64,000 bases of DNA, from assembly GCA_010015805.1 (NCBI GenBank), contig ML978144.1:164972-228971 (forward strand). The letters are read 5' to 3'. Within the stretch, counting starts at the first letter, position 1, and the number at the start of each line of letters is the position of its first letter. The translations under genes and the position numbers were made by a program. Source of the stretch: Rhizodiscina lignyota. Its lineage: Eukaryota > Ascomycota > Dothideomycetes > Aulographales > Rhizodiscinaceae. Below, in pieces: positions 43,820-56,402 of this stretch. The notes under the pieces are model-generated. The model ran no database searches. It saw only the letters and a program-made list of their open reading frames with translations, and was not told the origin of the DNA.

Positions 43820-44501
43820 GCTACGGGGATATATGATATAAAATGTATCCAGCCAATTTAGGATACAAATAAAAGGAGATAGCCTCGGAATAACGAGAAT
43901 GAGAAGGAGATTGGCTACTTATACCACGTGGACTCAGGCGGCGAGGCAGTCTGAGCAGAACTTGGGATCATATGTACAATAAGGCATGATTGAGACGAGC
44001 CGACTCCTTAGAATTAGAATACGATCCTTGGGAGCATCCAGTCTCTCCGAAAGGCACGTTTCCGGTCCCCGCGCTTCACCGTTCTCGTTAAAGTGAAGGG
44101 TGCGTGCAGACGAACGAGCCTCTCTTCTGATGACGTTCCTGCCAAGCGAACTAAACCTATTAGGCTCAGACCAAATATGGTTTAGCGTTGATCTGCTAGT
44201 GTATTCCCTGAAAAGCGCGTTATTTTTCTCTTTCGCCCGCTCCAGCTCTGTGTAAAGAAATCATCGTGAAGCCGATAACTTTGAACGCCAAGATGGGCCA
44301 ACTCATTATTCTTTAGCTATACGCAGTTGTGAAACTCGTCACTTCGATGGGTCTGTTAGAATTTCTCAGCCAAGCAACGCTTGCCTCGCTGGCGTCACCA
44401 GGGGATGAGACAATCGCCGCTCACATCCGGAGTCCCATGTCATCCAATCCAACCTTTCCGGCTCGGTCTCGAACTTGCTCTCTTCATCATAAGTCCAGTC
44501 A
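43820..44501. other. intergenic, O-methyltransferase promoter
   Basis: About 680 bp between the P450 stop and the O-methyltransferase start. No gene, RNA or repeat seen. Confidence 0.45.
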
Positions 44502-46366
44502 TTACTTTCTGTTACCGTACAGCTTCATTGCCTCCTCATTCTGTTGATAAAATGTTGAAAATCTGTACTTGGATTCGCCATCGTATTGCGCCAGTTCCTC
44601 AAGTGCCTGTTTTCCTTCTCGCTCAATCGTCGTCCGAATTTCTTCAGTGCGTGGAGTTATGCTACACTCGAAAGGCTGAGGTCGCATATTGAGGCCGTTT
44701 CTACTCAGTTTATCAGTGTCTGGATCGCTTGATACGGAGCGATTTGCATAACTGCTCGCTCCCCTTTATCCATGGGACAGAGGCTTACGTGTAATCGAAA
44801 ATATCTAGCTCAATGAGACTCCCATCTGGCCGTTTCTTTTTCTGGATGTTGAATCCCCACAGCAATCGGGCAATGGTAATCCATGTCCCCTGTTCTGCAA
44901 GTGCCTGTCCGGGACAAACTCGCCGCCCCCATCCAAACGTCATATATCCCCTTTCTCCTGGAAATGGCCTATGATCCGGATCGCCATGCAGGTATCGCTT
45001 AGGGCTAAACCGATCAGGATCCGGGAAATCGCGTTCGTTACGATGGATCGCCCACACATTGCCTTGGATCCAAGTGCCCTTTGGAATCAACCAGCCCTTG
45101 TAGTAGTCATCTCGGGTGGGCGCGTGCGGCTGGCCTCCAATGATAGCAACAGATCGCCAACGAAAGACCTCTTTTACGAAAGCACTCACATATGGCAAGT
45201 CATCGTCGAATTGTGGACTTCGACCTGGTCCGACGACACGGTCAAGCTCTTCCCATGCAGGTATCAATGTTTCTGGAAAACAGCAACATGCTAAAACGAA
45301 CGTTATAAGCGTGCTACTACTCGTGTCGCTACCTGCCCCGAATAGATTGCCGGATAACGAAGAGATCTCGTCCTGTCGAAGGTCGTACGACGTTTTCTCG
45401 CGGAACAAGAATTTTACGAAGCTTTCGTCATGACCTGGTTTCTCTTCGGCTTCTGCTGCCAGGGCATAAAAGAAGCCAAATCCCCGTTTACGGCCCAGGC
45501 CATGCTTCCACGGTGCAATACTCGTTGGAAATTTCGCAAGGAACGGAAAGGTCTCCATAAGCATTGGGAATTTCTTCCCGGGCACATTCAGGTCTGCAGC
45601 AAGATGCATTCCTGCGATTACCTCGGTGATGATAGGGTCCTCGGACGAAGCGACTCGCCTCCCGAAGCCGACAATTGAAACAACACTTGTTGCATAGCGT
45701 TCGAAGTGCTTCACGTAATCCTCCGGTGTGGACAAAAGATCCAACGCTACCAGCCGGCTCTCGTTGTTTTGAAAATCTCGAAACTTTCGGACTGCTTGAA
45801 TGCCGACTCCTTGGTGCATCAGTTTTCGATGGACCCGCCATCGATCGTGTTGTTCTGGAGTGAATGTGTACATGTTGACAAGATTCGCTTGACCATTGCC
45901 AAGTTCAGCGAATACAAGCATTCTAGGACGTGAGGAGTATATCCCCGCTCTCTTGTCGAAAATTTCCGATGCAGCCCAAGCATCGTTAATCCAAATGGTG
46001 GGATTTCTGCACTTTTGTGAGCGAAGGGAAGAAGTTATTTCGACAGGCCGATGCAAACCTTCCAATCCAGACCGTTATCAGTGGTGAATTGTATTCCTTG
46101 GACAAATGTTCGAACCATATCCACGGCTTGATATCAGGCAACATGAACGTATTTCCAATCACGGGAAGTGGAAACGGCCCAGGTGGCTATTCCAGCGTTA
46201 GCTTCCCGAGCCTGCAATTGCTTTGGAGGAATATTTTTACCAATTTCGAGCGTAACCAAAGTATATATCCATAGTCTATTCCTGCAACAAATATTGCAAT
46301 GAAAGCGATCAATCCAACGATACTCCAAGGTCCGAAATATCTCAGAAAGAATTCGGAATTTACCAT
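44502..46366 (-). CDS. cytochrome P450 monooxygenase
   Basis: Exons 46366-46241, 46186-46059, 46006-44789 and 44700-44502 join in phase to 556 aa; introns are 54, 52 and 88 bp. A membrane anchor (IVGLIAFIAIFVAG) is followed by the proline hinge PPGPFPLPVIGN. The I-helix has GAGSDTSSST, the K-helix KEVFRWR (ExxR), and the haem loop FGWGRRVCPGQ with Cys449. The last exon supplies the family-typical C-terminal TNGLNMRPQPFECSI and a helical tail. The pattern resembles the O-methylsterigmatocystin oxidoreductase-like fungal group. It should sit in the ER membrane and hydroxylate or otherwise oxidise a hydrophobic substrate. Divergent from the MFS gene at 47115. Confidence 0.92.
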
Positions 46367-47114
46367 TGCGTTCAGAGCACGTCCTCTCTCAAATGATATA
46401 GTTTCTCTTGGCTGAAAAATACCAGTATTCACAGTTGAATAGGGAATACCTCTTTACGAGAAGCGGAAAGGGAACAGAATCGGCTCGATATGAGAGATAT
46501 GCTCGGTAACCGGTTGCAAATGAATTGCCGAACTTGGTGGATGAACTGGAACCTCTCCCACCAATCACAACCCGCCTCCACAATTTCCCACCACTCCTTG
46601 TTCAACTCTACTTCAACCTCATTCGCGCCAACTCCGTGCCTGCTTCATCAATGCAACGCTCGAAATAATTGCTTTGCCGGGTAGGCAGACGGCATCTGTT
46701 CCCCATTCAGCTAGAGATCAGCCAGGATCGCACGCTAATGTTCCATTCCACTCACCCGCAATGCGGCTCGCGAAGGTTTCTCATCTGCTCACGCGCCACT
46801 GAGCTGCCACGTTCTCCCAAATGGACATGGTTTCGTGCATTATTCCAGCTCGCTTCAAGAATTGATACTTCAATGCGGGGAAGATATATGTGGGGAAGCA
46901 TGCTCTCCTTGTTGTTACTCCTTGTCTTTACGCGGCAGTTATATGGGATCGGCAGTGGGGTGGCAAGCATTGGCCCTTTCTCTTTTGCATCTGGACCATT
47001 TTCTCGTGTCTAAGGATGTTTATTAACTCTTTCGTTTCATATGACCGGATATAAATCTTCAGCTCTCTTTCGTTATCTCGTAGTCAAGGACAAAGAGCCA
47101 ACCAAGGAATCACG
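46367..47114. promoter_or_regulatory. divergent promoter region (P450 / MFS)
   Basis: About 750 bp between divergent genes of the cluster; co-regulation is likely but not shown. A TATA-like GATATAAATC lies at 47048. Confidence 0.5.
47048..47057 (+). promoter_or_regulatory. TATA-like box of the MFS gene
   Basis: GATATAAATC about 65 bp upstream of the ATG at 47115. Confidence 0.45.
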
Positions 47115-48923
47115 ATGGCGCCACAGCAAGAGCTTCCGTTCAGAGCGCACTGGAAATGTCTTTTGGCATGTACTCTAATATCGATGAGTCCGTTCCAATA
47201 TGGTGTCGATTTCGGAATCATCGGCGGTCTCCAGGCCATGATCGGTTTCCTGGAGGTGTTTGGTGAGAAGGACCCGTCGTCGCCCATCGGTTGGAACATA
47301 TCATCTGGAAAGCAACAGTTGATCTCTTCATTAATGACTCTGGGGGCATTTATTGCGTCCGGCACGGCTGGATTTACAGCTGCTTATATCGGGCGAAAGC
47401 CATCGTTATGGGTTGCCTGTGTAGGCATTTTCGTTTCAACAGCGGTCATGCAAACGACTTCCAGTATCGGAGGCTTATATGCCGGGAGACTTATTATTGG
47501 CCTGGCAAATGGACTTCTCATGACCCACTCGCAGTTGTACATTCAGGTATGAAATCGTTATTTTCAATGTGTTCTGGAGCTGCTCTAACTCCGCACAGGA
47601 GTGCATCCCTGCCAAATATCGAGGTCTATCAATCTCTGTCTTCCAGTATTGGACTTCAATTGGGACCCTAATCGGCACAATTGTTGATAACTTCACGTCC
47701 AAAATCGACGGTCGGCGATCGTACACCCTTCCACTCGGAATTGTCTACATTGTGCCTGGGCTCTTGACCTTTGGGATGCTTCTGATTCCAGAATCCCCTC
47801 GTTGGCTCCTTGAGAGAGGAAAAGTAGACAAAGCGCGCAAGTCTCTTCGATGGCTGAGACCGAAATCTGTGAATATCGAGGAAGAATTCGTTGAGATGCA
47901 GCTGGCGCTTGAATCGGAGAGGTCTCTTCATTCCGGTATCGGATTCTGGGATCTATTTGCCAATCCGATCGATCGTCGCAGGACGATGCTCTCTGTTATT
48001 GGTATCACCACTCAAGCTGCGTCGGGTGCTATGTTCATGATAGGTGAGAAACATCGTATTCTTGGTTTCGAGTCTACCCCTAACAATCATCAGCATATGG
48101 CACGTATTTCTTCGAAATGGCCAACATCGGAAATGCATTCGAGAACTCTTGCATTCTCACAGCCATTGGAGTGGTTGCGATCATTCTGAACAGTCTTGTT
48201 GTGACCAAGATTGGTCGGCGACGAGTTTTCTTAATTGTCGGCTTAACCATCTGCGGCGTAGTGCAGCTCATAATGGCTGCCGTATACACAGTCCATCCTG
48301 GAACAGTATCAACAGGCAGAGCTGTCGTGGGATTGTCAATCATTTATATTGTCGCATACAACGGCATGATTTCCTCATATGCGTGGCTTTCCGGCGGTGA
48401 ACTGCCATGTCAACGCCTTCGGTCATATACGTTTGGTTTGGCGGCAGCGGTCGGGTTCCTGGGAGCTGTAAGTCGTACCATGAAATACAATCCTCCCCAA
48501 ACTCTAACAACGAATAGTGGCTGGCGACATTTACAGCGCCGTACTTCATCAATCCAGACTCATTGAACTGGGGTCCCAAATACGGCTACATCTGGGCGCC
48601 ATCTTGCTTTGTTACAGCGATATGGCTCTGGTTCTTCTTCCCCGAGGTGAAAGGCCGCACACTGGAAGAGATCGATGAACTGTTCGAGGCGCGCATACCT
48701 GCACGGAAGTTCCGCACATATGAGACTGCGCGCAGGGGTGTAGTTCAAGCCAAGCTCGAGTTAGATGAGAAGTCTACTGTGGAGAGGATTGAGCATATTG
48801 AACCAAAAACCACCGCTGAGAAGGTGTGGACGGATCCGAAGGTATGATTTGCTGCTTTTGTTGCGAGGGCCATGTTAACAGTTATTCCAGGCAGTTGCGG
48901 AGACAGCAGTCAACATTGCATGA
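47115..48923 (+). CDS. MFS sugar-porter-family transporter, copy 1
   Basis: Exons 47115-47546, 47599-48043, 48094-48467, 48518-48841 and 48891-48923 join in phase to 535 aa. The 33-nt last exon is likely (49-bp intron, CAG acceptor); without it the protein stops after KV. Marks of the sugar-porter family: FQYGVDFGIIGGLQAM (TM1), AAYIGRKPS, AGRLIIGLANG, PESPRWLLERGK after TM6, KIGRRRVF, GGELPCQRLRS and FFFPEVKGRTLEEIDELFE. It probably imports a sugar, sugar acid or small aromatic/hydroxy acid with protons. It is clearly related to the transporter at 54496. The intron positions differ in number (4 versus 6). Confidence 0.9.
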
Positions 48924-49144
48924 GCCTTGAGTAAGTTCGGGAATCTTAATTCTAAGGGACAATTCCTTTAAGGCAAGAATCCATAAGAGCAACCTACCTT
49001 TGGTGTTCGTGCAAGTTGAGGAAACACGCTCTTCATGGGCATGGCAAGCAGCGGACAGAATCGAGGAGTATATGAAGATGCATCAACTCATACATTGAAC
49101 AATATTAATCAAAGTTTTGAGGTCAATTGCTGCCTCTCTAATTT

Positions 49145-50516
49145 CTACAAATGTGCGACAGACTCCGAATTTACACTTGTCCCTGTGTTAACTTCTGCTC
49201 GGACATCGTCGAAAACAGCTTCTGCATGCTTCCCGGCATCATGCTGGAATATCCAATCCTCTCTTGGGAGTTGAATACTTTCTGGGTGTTTCTTTGCATG
49301 TTCCCAATCCGTCTTGTGCCACATATCCCGCGTCGTTTCACCCGTTTTCTGCACTCCCTTTACGCGCTCGTATCTTATCCTCTCATGGATTCGTACACCC
49401 TCAGGAACAGCATCTTTACCTGCCCGCCTCAGACATACCGCAATAGTGGCACCATCTTCCAGTGCTTGTGTCGCTCCTTGAGCGCTGGTCGGTAAAAATG
49501 GGTGCGCCGAATCTCCGAGAAGAAGAATTCTACCCACAGGACTCACCCAGGTAGGTAGCGGATCTCGGTACACCAGCTTCCAGTCTACAAGTCGCTCCTC
49601 GGGCGTTTTCGAGACAATTCTCCAACACATTTCATCCCAGTCGCGTATCGCCTCTTTCACTTCGCTCAGCTTGCCAGGAAAACTCCAAGACTCGTCAATA
49701 TCGTGCTCGTCCGGATGTGTCAGGACCCAACAACAATCGCTGCCGTTCTTGATCGTCGAAAAGAGAAAGTGCATATCAGGTCCTATCCAGCCATTAAATG
49801 TATCACCGTTTTCGCAAAATTGCGCTGTTTCGGGGTCCGCGATCATGTCCTTGTTTGAGAACCACGCGCGCCAAACTGCGTACCCGCTCGACTTGGGTTT
49901 GTCTTCGAATCCCAGGACGGCTTTACGTGCTTTCGAACGCACGCCATCAGCAGCGATTACGAGGTCTGCGGAGATTCGCTCTCCACTGTCGAGTATAATG
50001 CCGGATTTCTCATCATCCTCGAAGTATTGTTCTATTCTCCGGTCCAAATGGATTGGAATTCCCAGCTCGTCACGAGCGTAATCGAAAATGACTTGATGCA
50101 GCTCTCCTCTATGGCCATTGAAAACTGGTGAAGTTTCATCCCATCCTGGGTTCTTCTGATTGATAATGATTTCGCCAGTATCATATTTCCGAATGTTGAA
50201 GCCGTAAGATCTCAAGTCGATACTGAGAGTTCGCATCCGCTGAGCAATTTCACCGTCACGCTCTCCCCAGCGGTAGAAAATACGTCCAGCATTTGGACCG
50301 AAGGAGATAATATCACCTAGTTGCTTCAGTTCAGGAAATGCTTCGTATATCTCGACGTCGTGGCCATGGCGGTGGCATTCTATCGCAGCTCCGAGACCTC
50401 CAAAGCCTGGTGATCTTTAGATTAACTATCTTATTCCATCTGGGCAACTGATTTTTGGTGTAGAGCCTACCCGCTCCGACAATAATGATCTTTATGCCTG
50501 TCTTTGCGTTCTGCAT
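49145..50516 (-). CDS. salicylate-hydroxylase-type FAD monooxygenase
   Basis: Exons 50516-50471 and 50406-49145 join in phase to 435 aa across a 64-bp intron inside the GXGXXG motif: IIIVGAG, intron, FGGLGAAIE. Other marks: GHRGELHQVIFDYA, DLVIAADGVRSKAR (DG motif) and ILLLGDSAHPFLPTSAQGATQALEDG (second FAD-binding motif). This set is typical of salicylate and related 6-hydroxynicotinate type class A hydroxylases that act on small aromatic acids. The weak sixth-position signals at the donor (GTAGGC) are compensated by a strong acceptor CAG. Divergent from the SDR at 51066, so a shared promoter is likely. Confidence 0.92.
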
Positions 50517-51065
50517 GTTTGCAATCCCTCTCAACGTACCGCAGTCTCAAAGAAGGCTTTCAAAATTTCCAAATTTCAAGTGGCGCAACCTTGACGTTCT
50601 CAAAAGTCCTCGGCCAAATGCAAGGTACGTCCAAATACCATCTAAAATCGCCATATTGCTAGCCGGCAGATCTCATATTGAGGATCTGCCGATATACTGG
50701 AGAAGCATATGATCTCCGGTGTGGGGTCGTGTATGTGGGGTTGCTGGGATTTATGTGGGAGAGGGCTCAAGAGATGCTTGGGAAACCCCTGAGCCGTTGA
50801 TGCAGCGGATGCGCCAATTCTGGAAGACAAATATGCGGCTCTTCGTGTTCAGCCTCTCTCTAACATTCGGCAAATACAGATTCGGCGCGCAAGAGCTGTT
50901 ATCGACTGGCTCTCGCAGCAAGCGAGGGCGAATATCAACTCCCCGGCCCAAGTCACCCGTGGCATCATCCCGTACTCTCCCGAGATAATGGACGAAGGAG
51001 CAGTGGGGTCATTTAAATCCAACAAACGGAAACATAGTTCTATTTTCTGACAGCGGGCTTTCGAC
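50517..51065. promoter_or_regulatory. divergent promoter region (FAD monooxygenase / SDR)
   Basis: About 550 bp between divergent cluster genes. No gene seen in it. Confidence 0.5.
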
Positions 51066-52251
51066 ATGACGTCTCACTCGGAGTTTGGTCTGGAGACTTC
51101 GGGGCTAGATGTAGCGAAGACCTTCGCCAATCAGATTCAGGGCAGAAATGGTAGTAGAATATTCCCTTCACTTGTGGAAAGATGAAATAGTGCTAATTCA
51201 CAGTACAGTTGTTATAACGGGAGTAAGCCCGAACGGAATCGGCGAAGGAACAGCAATAGCATTTGCGTCCCAGAAACCCAAAACGCTCATTCTTGCGTCG
51301 AGGACAAGATCAAAAGTTGAAGATGTCGCATCAAACATTCACTCTAAATACCCCGATGTTGATGTTAGAATCGTTATCGTCGATATGTCATCTCAAGAAT
51401 CGGTGCATCAAGCAGCATCGGAAATCAGCAGTATGATCTCAACACTGGATATCTTGATCAACAACGCCGGAGTGGTGATCCAAGACCGAAGATGGACACC
51501 AGAGAAAATAGAGTTGCAATTCGCCACAAACCACGTCTGCCCCTTCTTGTTCACAAATTTGTTAATGCCATTGTTGTTGAAGGCCGCGAAAGAATCAGAC
51601 ACTCCAGGCGCAACCCGTATCGTCACACTATCTAGTGCCGGGCATCGTTTATCCCCCATACGATTCCACGACTACAACTTCGAAGGGCATCCAATACCGC
51701 CTGAAGAAGAGCATATCAAGGATCTGCCCCCCGCATTTGTTAAAGCCCGAGACGGATATCCCGGGTTCATCGCATACGGTCATTCGAAAACAGCGAACAT
51801 ACTCTTCGCTCTTTATCTCCAGGAGCATCTGCGTGATATGGGCATAATGTCATATACCTTGCATCCAGGAGGTATGTCACTGAGAATATTTGGACTGGCG
51901 AGACTAGCTGACGGCTTTGTACAGGAGTATCAACCGATATGAGTCGAAACTTGGACGAAGAAGGTGCTGAAGCGATCAACCGAACGTCGAAATATTGGAA
52001 AACCCCGGATCAAGGCTCTTCCACTACGCTGGTGGCTGCTTTAGATCCGGCATTGAACAGTGAGTAACGCTGCATTGGAGTGATCCGAGATACTGACGCG
52101 ATGTTTACAAGATCCCGTCGGGTTGTTTCTAGATAACTGTCAATTCAAAGAGCCTGCAGCTCATGCTACTAACCCAGACGCGGCAAGACGGCTGTGGGCA
52201 CTGAGTGAAGAACTTGTCGGGGCCAAATTTACACTGGGAAGCAAGTTATAG
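51066..52251 (+). CDS. short-chain dehydrogenase (retinol-dehydrogenase/WWOX-like)
   Basis: Exons 51066-51150, 51209-51871, 51925-52059 and 52112-52251 join in phase to 340 aa. The first 27 residues (FANQIQGRN) lead into VVITGVSPNGIGEGTA, the cofactor-binding loop. ILINNAG at the usual place, Ser in TLSSAGH, Tyr/Lys in AYGHSKTAN, then LHPGGVSTDMSRNL. The C-terminal exon GLFLDNCQFKEPA is typical of the family of fungal retinol-dehydrogenase-like SDRs. It should use NAD(P) to interconvert an alcohol and a carbonyl. Acceptor of intron 1 was chosen at the second AG (TACAG), because only that keeps frame. Convergent with the TfdA-type gene. Confidence 0.88.
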
Positions 52252-52561
52252 ATTTCAGCTATCTGTGTCTCGATATTCAAATTTCCCCTAAAGTTTGTTT
52301 GAACACCCGGTCGATAGGTGCGAAAGATCGTCGACGTCCAAAACAAAGCCTTCAAGTGTAAAAGACATAGACCATCCATAATCTTCATAGAGATGAGCAT
52401 ACAGAAAGGCGAGTTTCGAGATTTTTTACAATCATTACAAAGATACTGAGAGTGGAGCGTCCATTGATTTGAACAGCTAAACACAGTGCTCGGTCGCGAG
52501 GCAGTATTTTCGAGGGGGCGTTGCATCGTCTCGCTGTTAACAATTCAATTCGGAAATAGAC
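52252..52561. other. convergent intergenic region
   Basis: About 310 bp between the convergent ends of the SDR and the dioxygenase. Nothing else seen. Confidence 0.4.
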
Positions 52562-53950
52562 TTAATTCTTCGGAAGTCCAAGACCCTCGCGTCGAGACGT
52601 GGACGCAGGATCTAAGTACGGTACTTCGCCAATCCCCGAGGCTCTTACTCCAATCCGGACACCACCGACCAAATGCGTATCGGGCTAAAACCAGTATGTC
52701 AGTATCGAGCTCGCAATTGAAGCATACAATAGTTAACATACCGTGGCAGCGTGGAGCGTGCAGACATTGCTCCAGATTGCGCATGCTTGGTTTGTCCAGT
52801 GCATGCGAGCAATGCCGTCGTGATTCCGAGTGATTAGTCGCATGATATAGTCGCGGATCATCTGGTCCTCGTAGTTGTAGACATCGTTGATCCTGCTGAC
52901 GTGAAGTCCGACACCCGCGAAGACAGACTTCCAGCCTGTAACGGGGTGTGTTCGGATCACCGGATGCGATGGAGCGAATTCATAGTCTTTGTTTAGCGGG
53001 GACCCTGTATAAATGAGAAAAAGCTCAAATAATCCACAGTGGCAAAGGGATAAAGACCTCTTGGCGACATTACTTCGTATCCGCCAGTCTCACATGCGCT
53101 CTGGAACACCGGCTGCGCGCATGTTGCTGTGAGAGTCTCTAGCCATGATCGGAAAGCTGGAGACATGCGGTCATAACTTCACCAAAGTCATCAGTGGGTC
53201 GGAATATTATTCATATTTGAAGAGATGGACACTTACAGTTCGTAACCTGAGCACCACAGCGTATCTCCTCCGGCCGGGGGTGTATCTTGCATCCTCAGGA
53301 AACTGAAGTCTGAAGGACAATTCTCGAAGAGACCTGTATGAAGCATTAATATCACAAGTAAATAAACTGGCTGCATTCATTTGAACTGACTGTCACTATG
53401 CCATTCCCTTGCGAGATCCCTGGGCTCTCCGTTGCTGCCTGGTCTGCCCTTCATCGTCTTGTAGAGTTTCTTCATCGCCTCGGAGTTAATCACGTAGCTG
53501 TGAAGAATTATTAGCTGTAAATTGCGCCCTGAACAGATTGTCGTACATGTTCTCATCTGTTGTTCCGTCTGCCATTGGAATGTTGTTGGGATCCCTGTAC
53601 AGCGGATGAACATGCAGTCCATTCTCGTTCGGCCTTCCTGTCAGCTTGCCCAGCAAGTCTGTGACGTGCTTCTGCTCTTCGACAGTAAGGTCATCTTGAG
53701 GTGCACGGAAAAAGACAACACCACGCTCGCAGATTGTGATTCCAAGATCTCGCAGTTGATCTTCGGAGTTTGGGGCATTCAACATGTCCTTGATTTTTGC
53801 TGTTGGGTATTCGCGGCCAATTATTGGTGTTACATCTACGTACTCGAGATGATCTATTGATCCCGAGCTTTTAAGAGGTTCCCGCTGAAGTTTTGTTGCG
53901 CCGTTACTGTGGCCATTGGTGCCATTCGTGTCGTTTGTGTCCTGGCCCAT
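52562..53950 (-). CDS. TfdA-family Fe(II)/2-oxoglutarate dioxygenase
   Basis: Exons 53950-53547, 53497-53391, 53333-53237, 53176-53058, 53004-52742 and 52684-52562 join in phase to 370 aa; introns are 49-60 bp. The N-terminus is Asn/Thr/Gly-rich. The facial triad is His168 and Asp170 in EWHSDS and His327 in LHAATPD. GGDTLWCSGYELYDR, HPVIRTHPVTGWKSVF and the C-terminal GVRASGIGEVPYLDPASTSRREGLGL are diagnostic for the fungal taurine/alpha-ketoglutarate dioxygenase-like group. It hydroxylates its substrate using O2 and 2-oxoglutarate; plant-, sulfonate- and aryloxy-type substrates are all known in the family. Two donors are weak (GTACGA, GTCTTT), but every join preserves phase and conserved sequence. 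Confidence 0.9.
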
Positions 53951-54495
53951 GATGAACGTATTTCCTTGGTACAAAATGAATTCGGAGAGTTTTGCGAATG
54001 CTGTATTACTGTACTTGATACTTAAAGAGCTGATTGATATATGAAAGACATTGCAACACTCGAAATAGTCCCGGCAGTTGTTAATAGCTGCTACTCCCGG
54101 AAGGCTATTAGCGGCATCCCGCTACAGTGGGGCTATATTGATGGAGGTGCGGGGTATTATTTTGAGGTCACTGGTGTTGCTCGCGGTAGCATTTGACAAA
54201 ACGGGTTGTATAGACCCGGAGAATGCGCGTAAAGGCGCAGGCGGCAGTTGATAGTCGCAAGTGCTTCAGAATGCTTGGTTCGGAACTCGGCATGCAGCCG
54301 GGGACACTTGCAACCCATGTCCATCACCTTATTTCAACTGCCGAATGCACCGTATTTGAACTCCATATGCTGAATCACACGTGTCGACATGAAGGAATTG
54401 ATTGTGACACACCACTAATTCTGTGATTCGAGTCCCATTGCTGAAAAAGGTCCGAACAAACTCTCCTTGCACCAAACTGCTTGGCGCGCGGAAGC
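53951..54495. other. intergenic, dioxygenase promoter
   Basis: About 545 bp between the second MFS end and the dioxygenase start. No gene seen. Confidence 0.4.
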
Positions 54496-56402
54496 TCACA
54501 CCCGTTCAACGTGATCAGCGGGTGCCTTTGAATCCATTTCGACGTGGTATGCTCTGGCCTTGTCAGGGTCTTTGCCGACGACCTCAGCAGCGAGTCCTTC
54601 GACGCCGACACAAATGTAGCTCTTGAACTTTCGGGCCGGGACCTTTTCCTCAAACATCTCGTGGATCTCTTCCAAAGTACGATCGCGTGTCTCAGGAAGG
54701 AAAAACCAGGTGAAAATTGCAAGGACCATATTGCTCCCGAACCAGATATAGCCGTATTTCGCGCTCCAACCGAGACTGGCAGGGTTGATAAAGTATGGAG
54801 CCGTGAATGTGCCCAACCAATTCCCTAAGAAATTCATGGCGGTGGCAAGACCGAACACATAGGCACGGAATTGGTTGTTCGGGTATTCTCCACCGAGGAG
54901 CCAGGCGTACGGAGCTGTGTGTGAAATCGTAAGTGGCCATGTAACATTCTGGGGCTCAAAGACGTACCATAAGCAACGTAGGAGAAGGTAAAAAGCGTTA
55001 TGAACGCCACAACAACTCTTCCCGCCACATCAGTGTTTGGCGATACCGACCATGTAATGGCAGGAACGAGTTGACAGATCCCACAAGCAAGAACCCCCAC
55101 CAGCATAATGTTACGCCGGTCAACATAGCGTACAAATGTGATACTGACCAGAACGCCGAGTAATCCGAAACAGGTGACCATGATTGAGTATCCAAAAGGA
55201 TTCTTTACACCAGCTACCTGCAGGAAATAAGTGGTATAGATGTTGACCCATGATGATCCTATTAAAACTCATTAGTGCAAACGATTATAAATGCAAAATG
55301 GGTACGAACCGTTTGCAGCATGAAAACAGATTACACAAACAGAGAGAATTGTCCTGCGGCGATTGGTTCCCCGCCACATGTCGATGAAGAGCGCCTTTTT
55401 GTTCTGCTCCAATTGCTCTCTCGTTGAACCGCGAATCTCATTCAATTCTGCCTGCAACTCAAGCTCATTGATCTTGGAGTTTCTCAGCCTTCGAAGGGAA
55501 TTCTCCGCCATCTCCTCCTTGCCCTGCACCATGAGCCAACGAGGTGTCTCAGGGAAGAATATCATCAGGATTGACTGAATGGTAGGTGCCGCAAAGAATA
55601 TTGCCAGTGGAATTTGATATGCCCGCCGACTGTCGAGAGTGTGTGTGCCAAAGTCGACTGATGCGCCAACGACAGATCCAATGGAGAGCTGGGACTGATA
55701 CACGGCGAAAACGATGCCACGTAGATGAGCAGGGGCGACTTCGTGGACGTAGAGCTGAGAGAAGGTCAAGAACCATCCTACCGAGATTCCTGTCTGATGT
55801 TAGAGACTTTTTGATATCCGTCAGAACAAATACGTACCAAGGATAAGTCGTGCAGCATATAGAGCACCGATGCTCGTAGTGCCTAGCATAACTGCTGTCG
55901 CGACGGCATTCAGAATTGATGCCGTCCACAGTCCGGCCTTGCGGCCAAACTTGCTGCTGAATGGCCCTACCAGCAATGAGGAGACGAATGTGCCAATGGT
56001 CATGAGGGAAGAGATGAGTTGCTGGACAGTTGGCTTGCAATATGGTTAGCGAGGAAGCAGATAAATAAGAGTCGAGTGGAGTACATCTATGTTCCATTTT
56101 TTCAGCTCCGGTGAGTAGTACCCATAAACCTGGAGGAATCCAGGCATACTACGACTTGTCAGTGTGATCGTATATTTGAGATATGTGATTTCGCATACGA
56201 TATAAACCCGCCGACAAGTGCATAATCAAGGCCTAATAATAATAATAATCAGCCTTGCTTGTGAAAACAGCAAGATATGTCAGGACTGTTGCATACCATA
56301 TTGAAAGGTAGGTATGGTCGCAACGAAACAAATGAGTAAACATTTGATGTGGCTGCGCACATCGAGCTTAAGGGGATTCGCAGAGATTGCGGCTCCAACC
56401 AT
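54496..56402 (-). CDS. MFS sugar-porter-family transporter, copy 2
   Basis: Seven exons, 56402-56297, 56232-56199, 56148-56085, 56033-55838, 55789-55310, 55258-54968 and 54914-54496, join in phase to 529 aa. Exon 2 is only 34 nt. TM1 reads IPTFQYGLDYALVGGFISM, matching the SPFQYGVDFGIIGG of copy 1. Further marks: GPFSSKFGRKAG, FSQLYVHEVAPAHLRG, PETPRWLMVQGKEE, GGEYPNNQFRAYVFG and FFLPETRDRTLEEIHEMFEE. The C-terminal exon LGWSAKYGYIW parallels LNWGPKYGYIW. As with copy 1, a proton-coupled importer is expected at the plasma membrane; substrate unknown. Two related permeases in one cluster suggest two uptake or export steps, or recent duplication and divergence. Confidence 0.9.
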
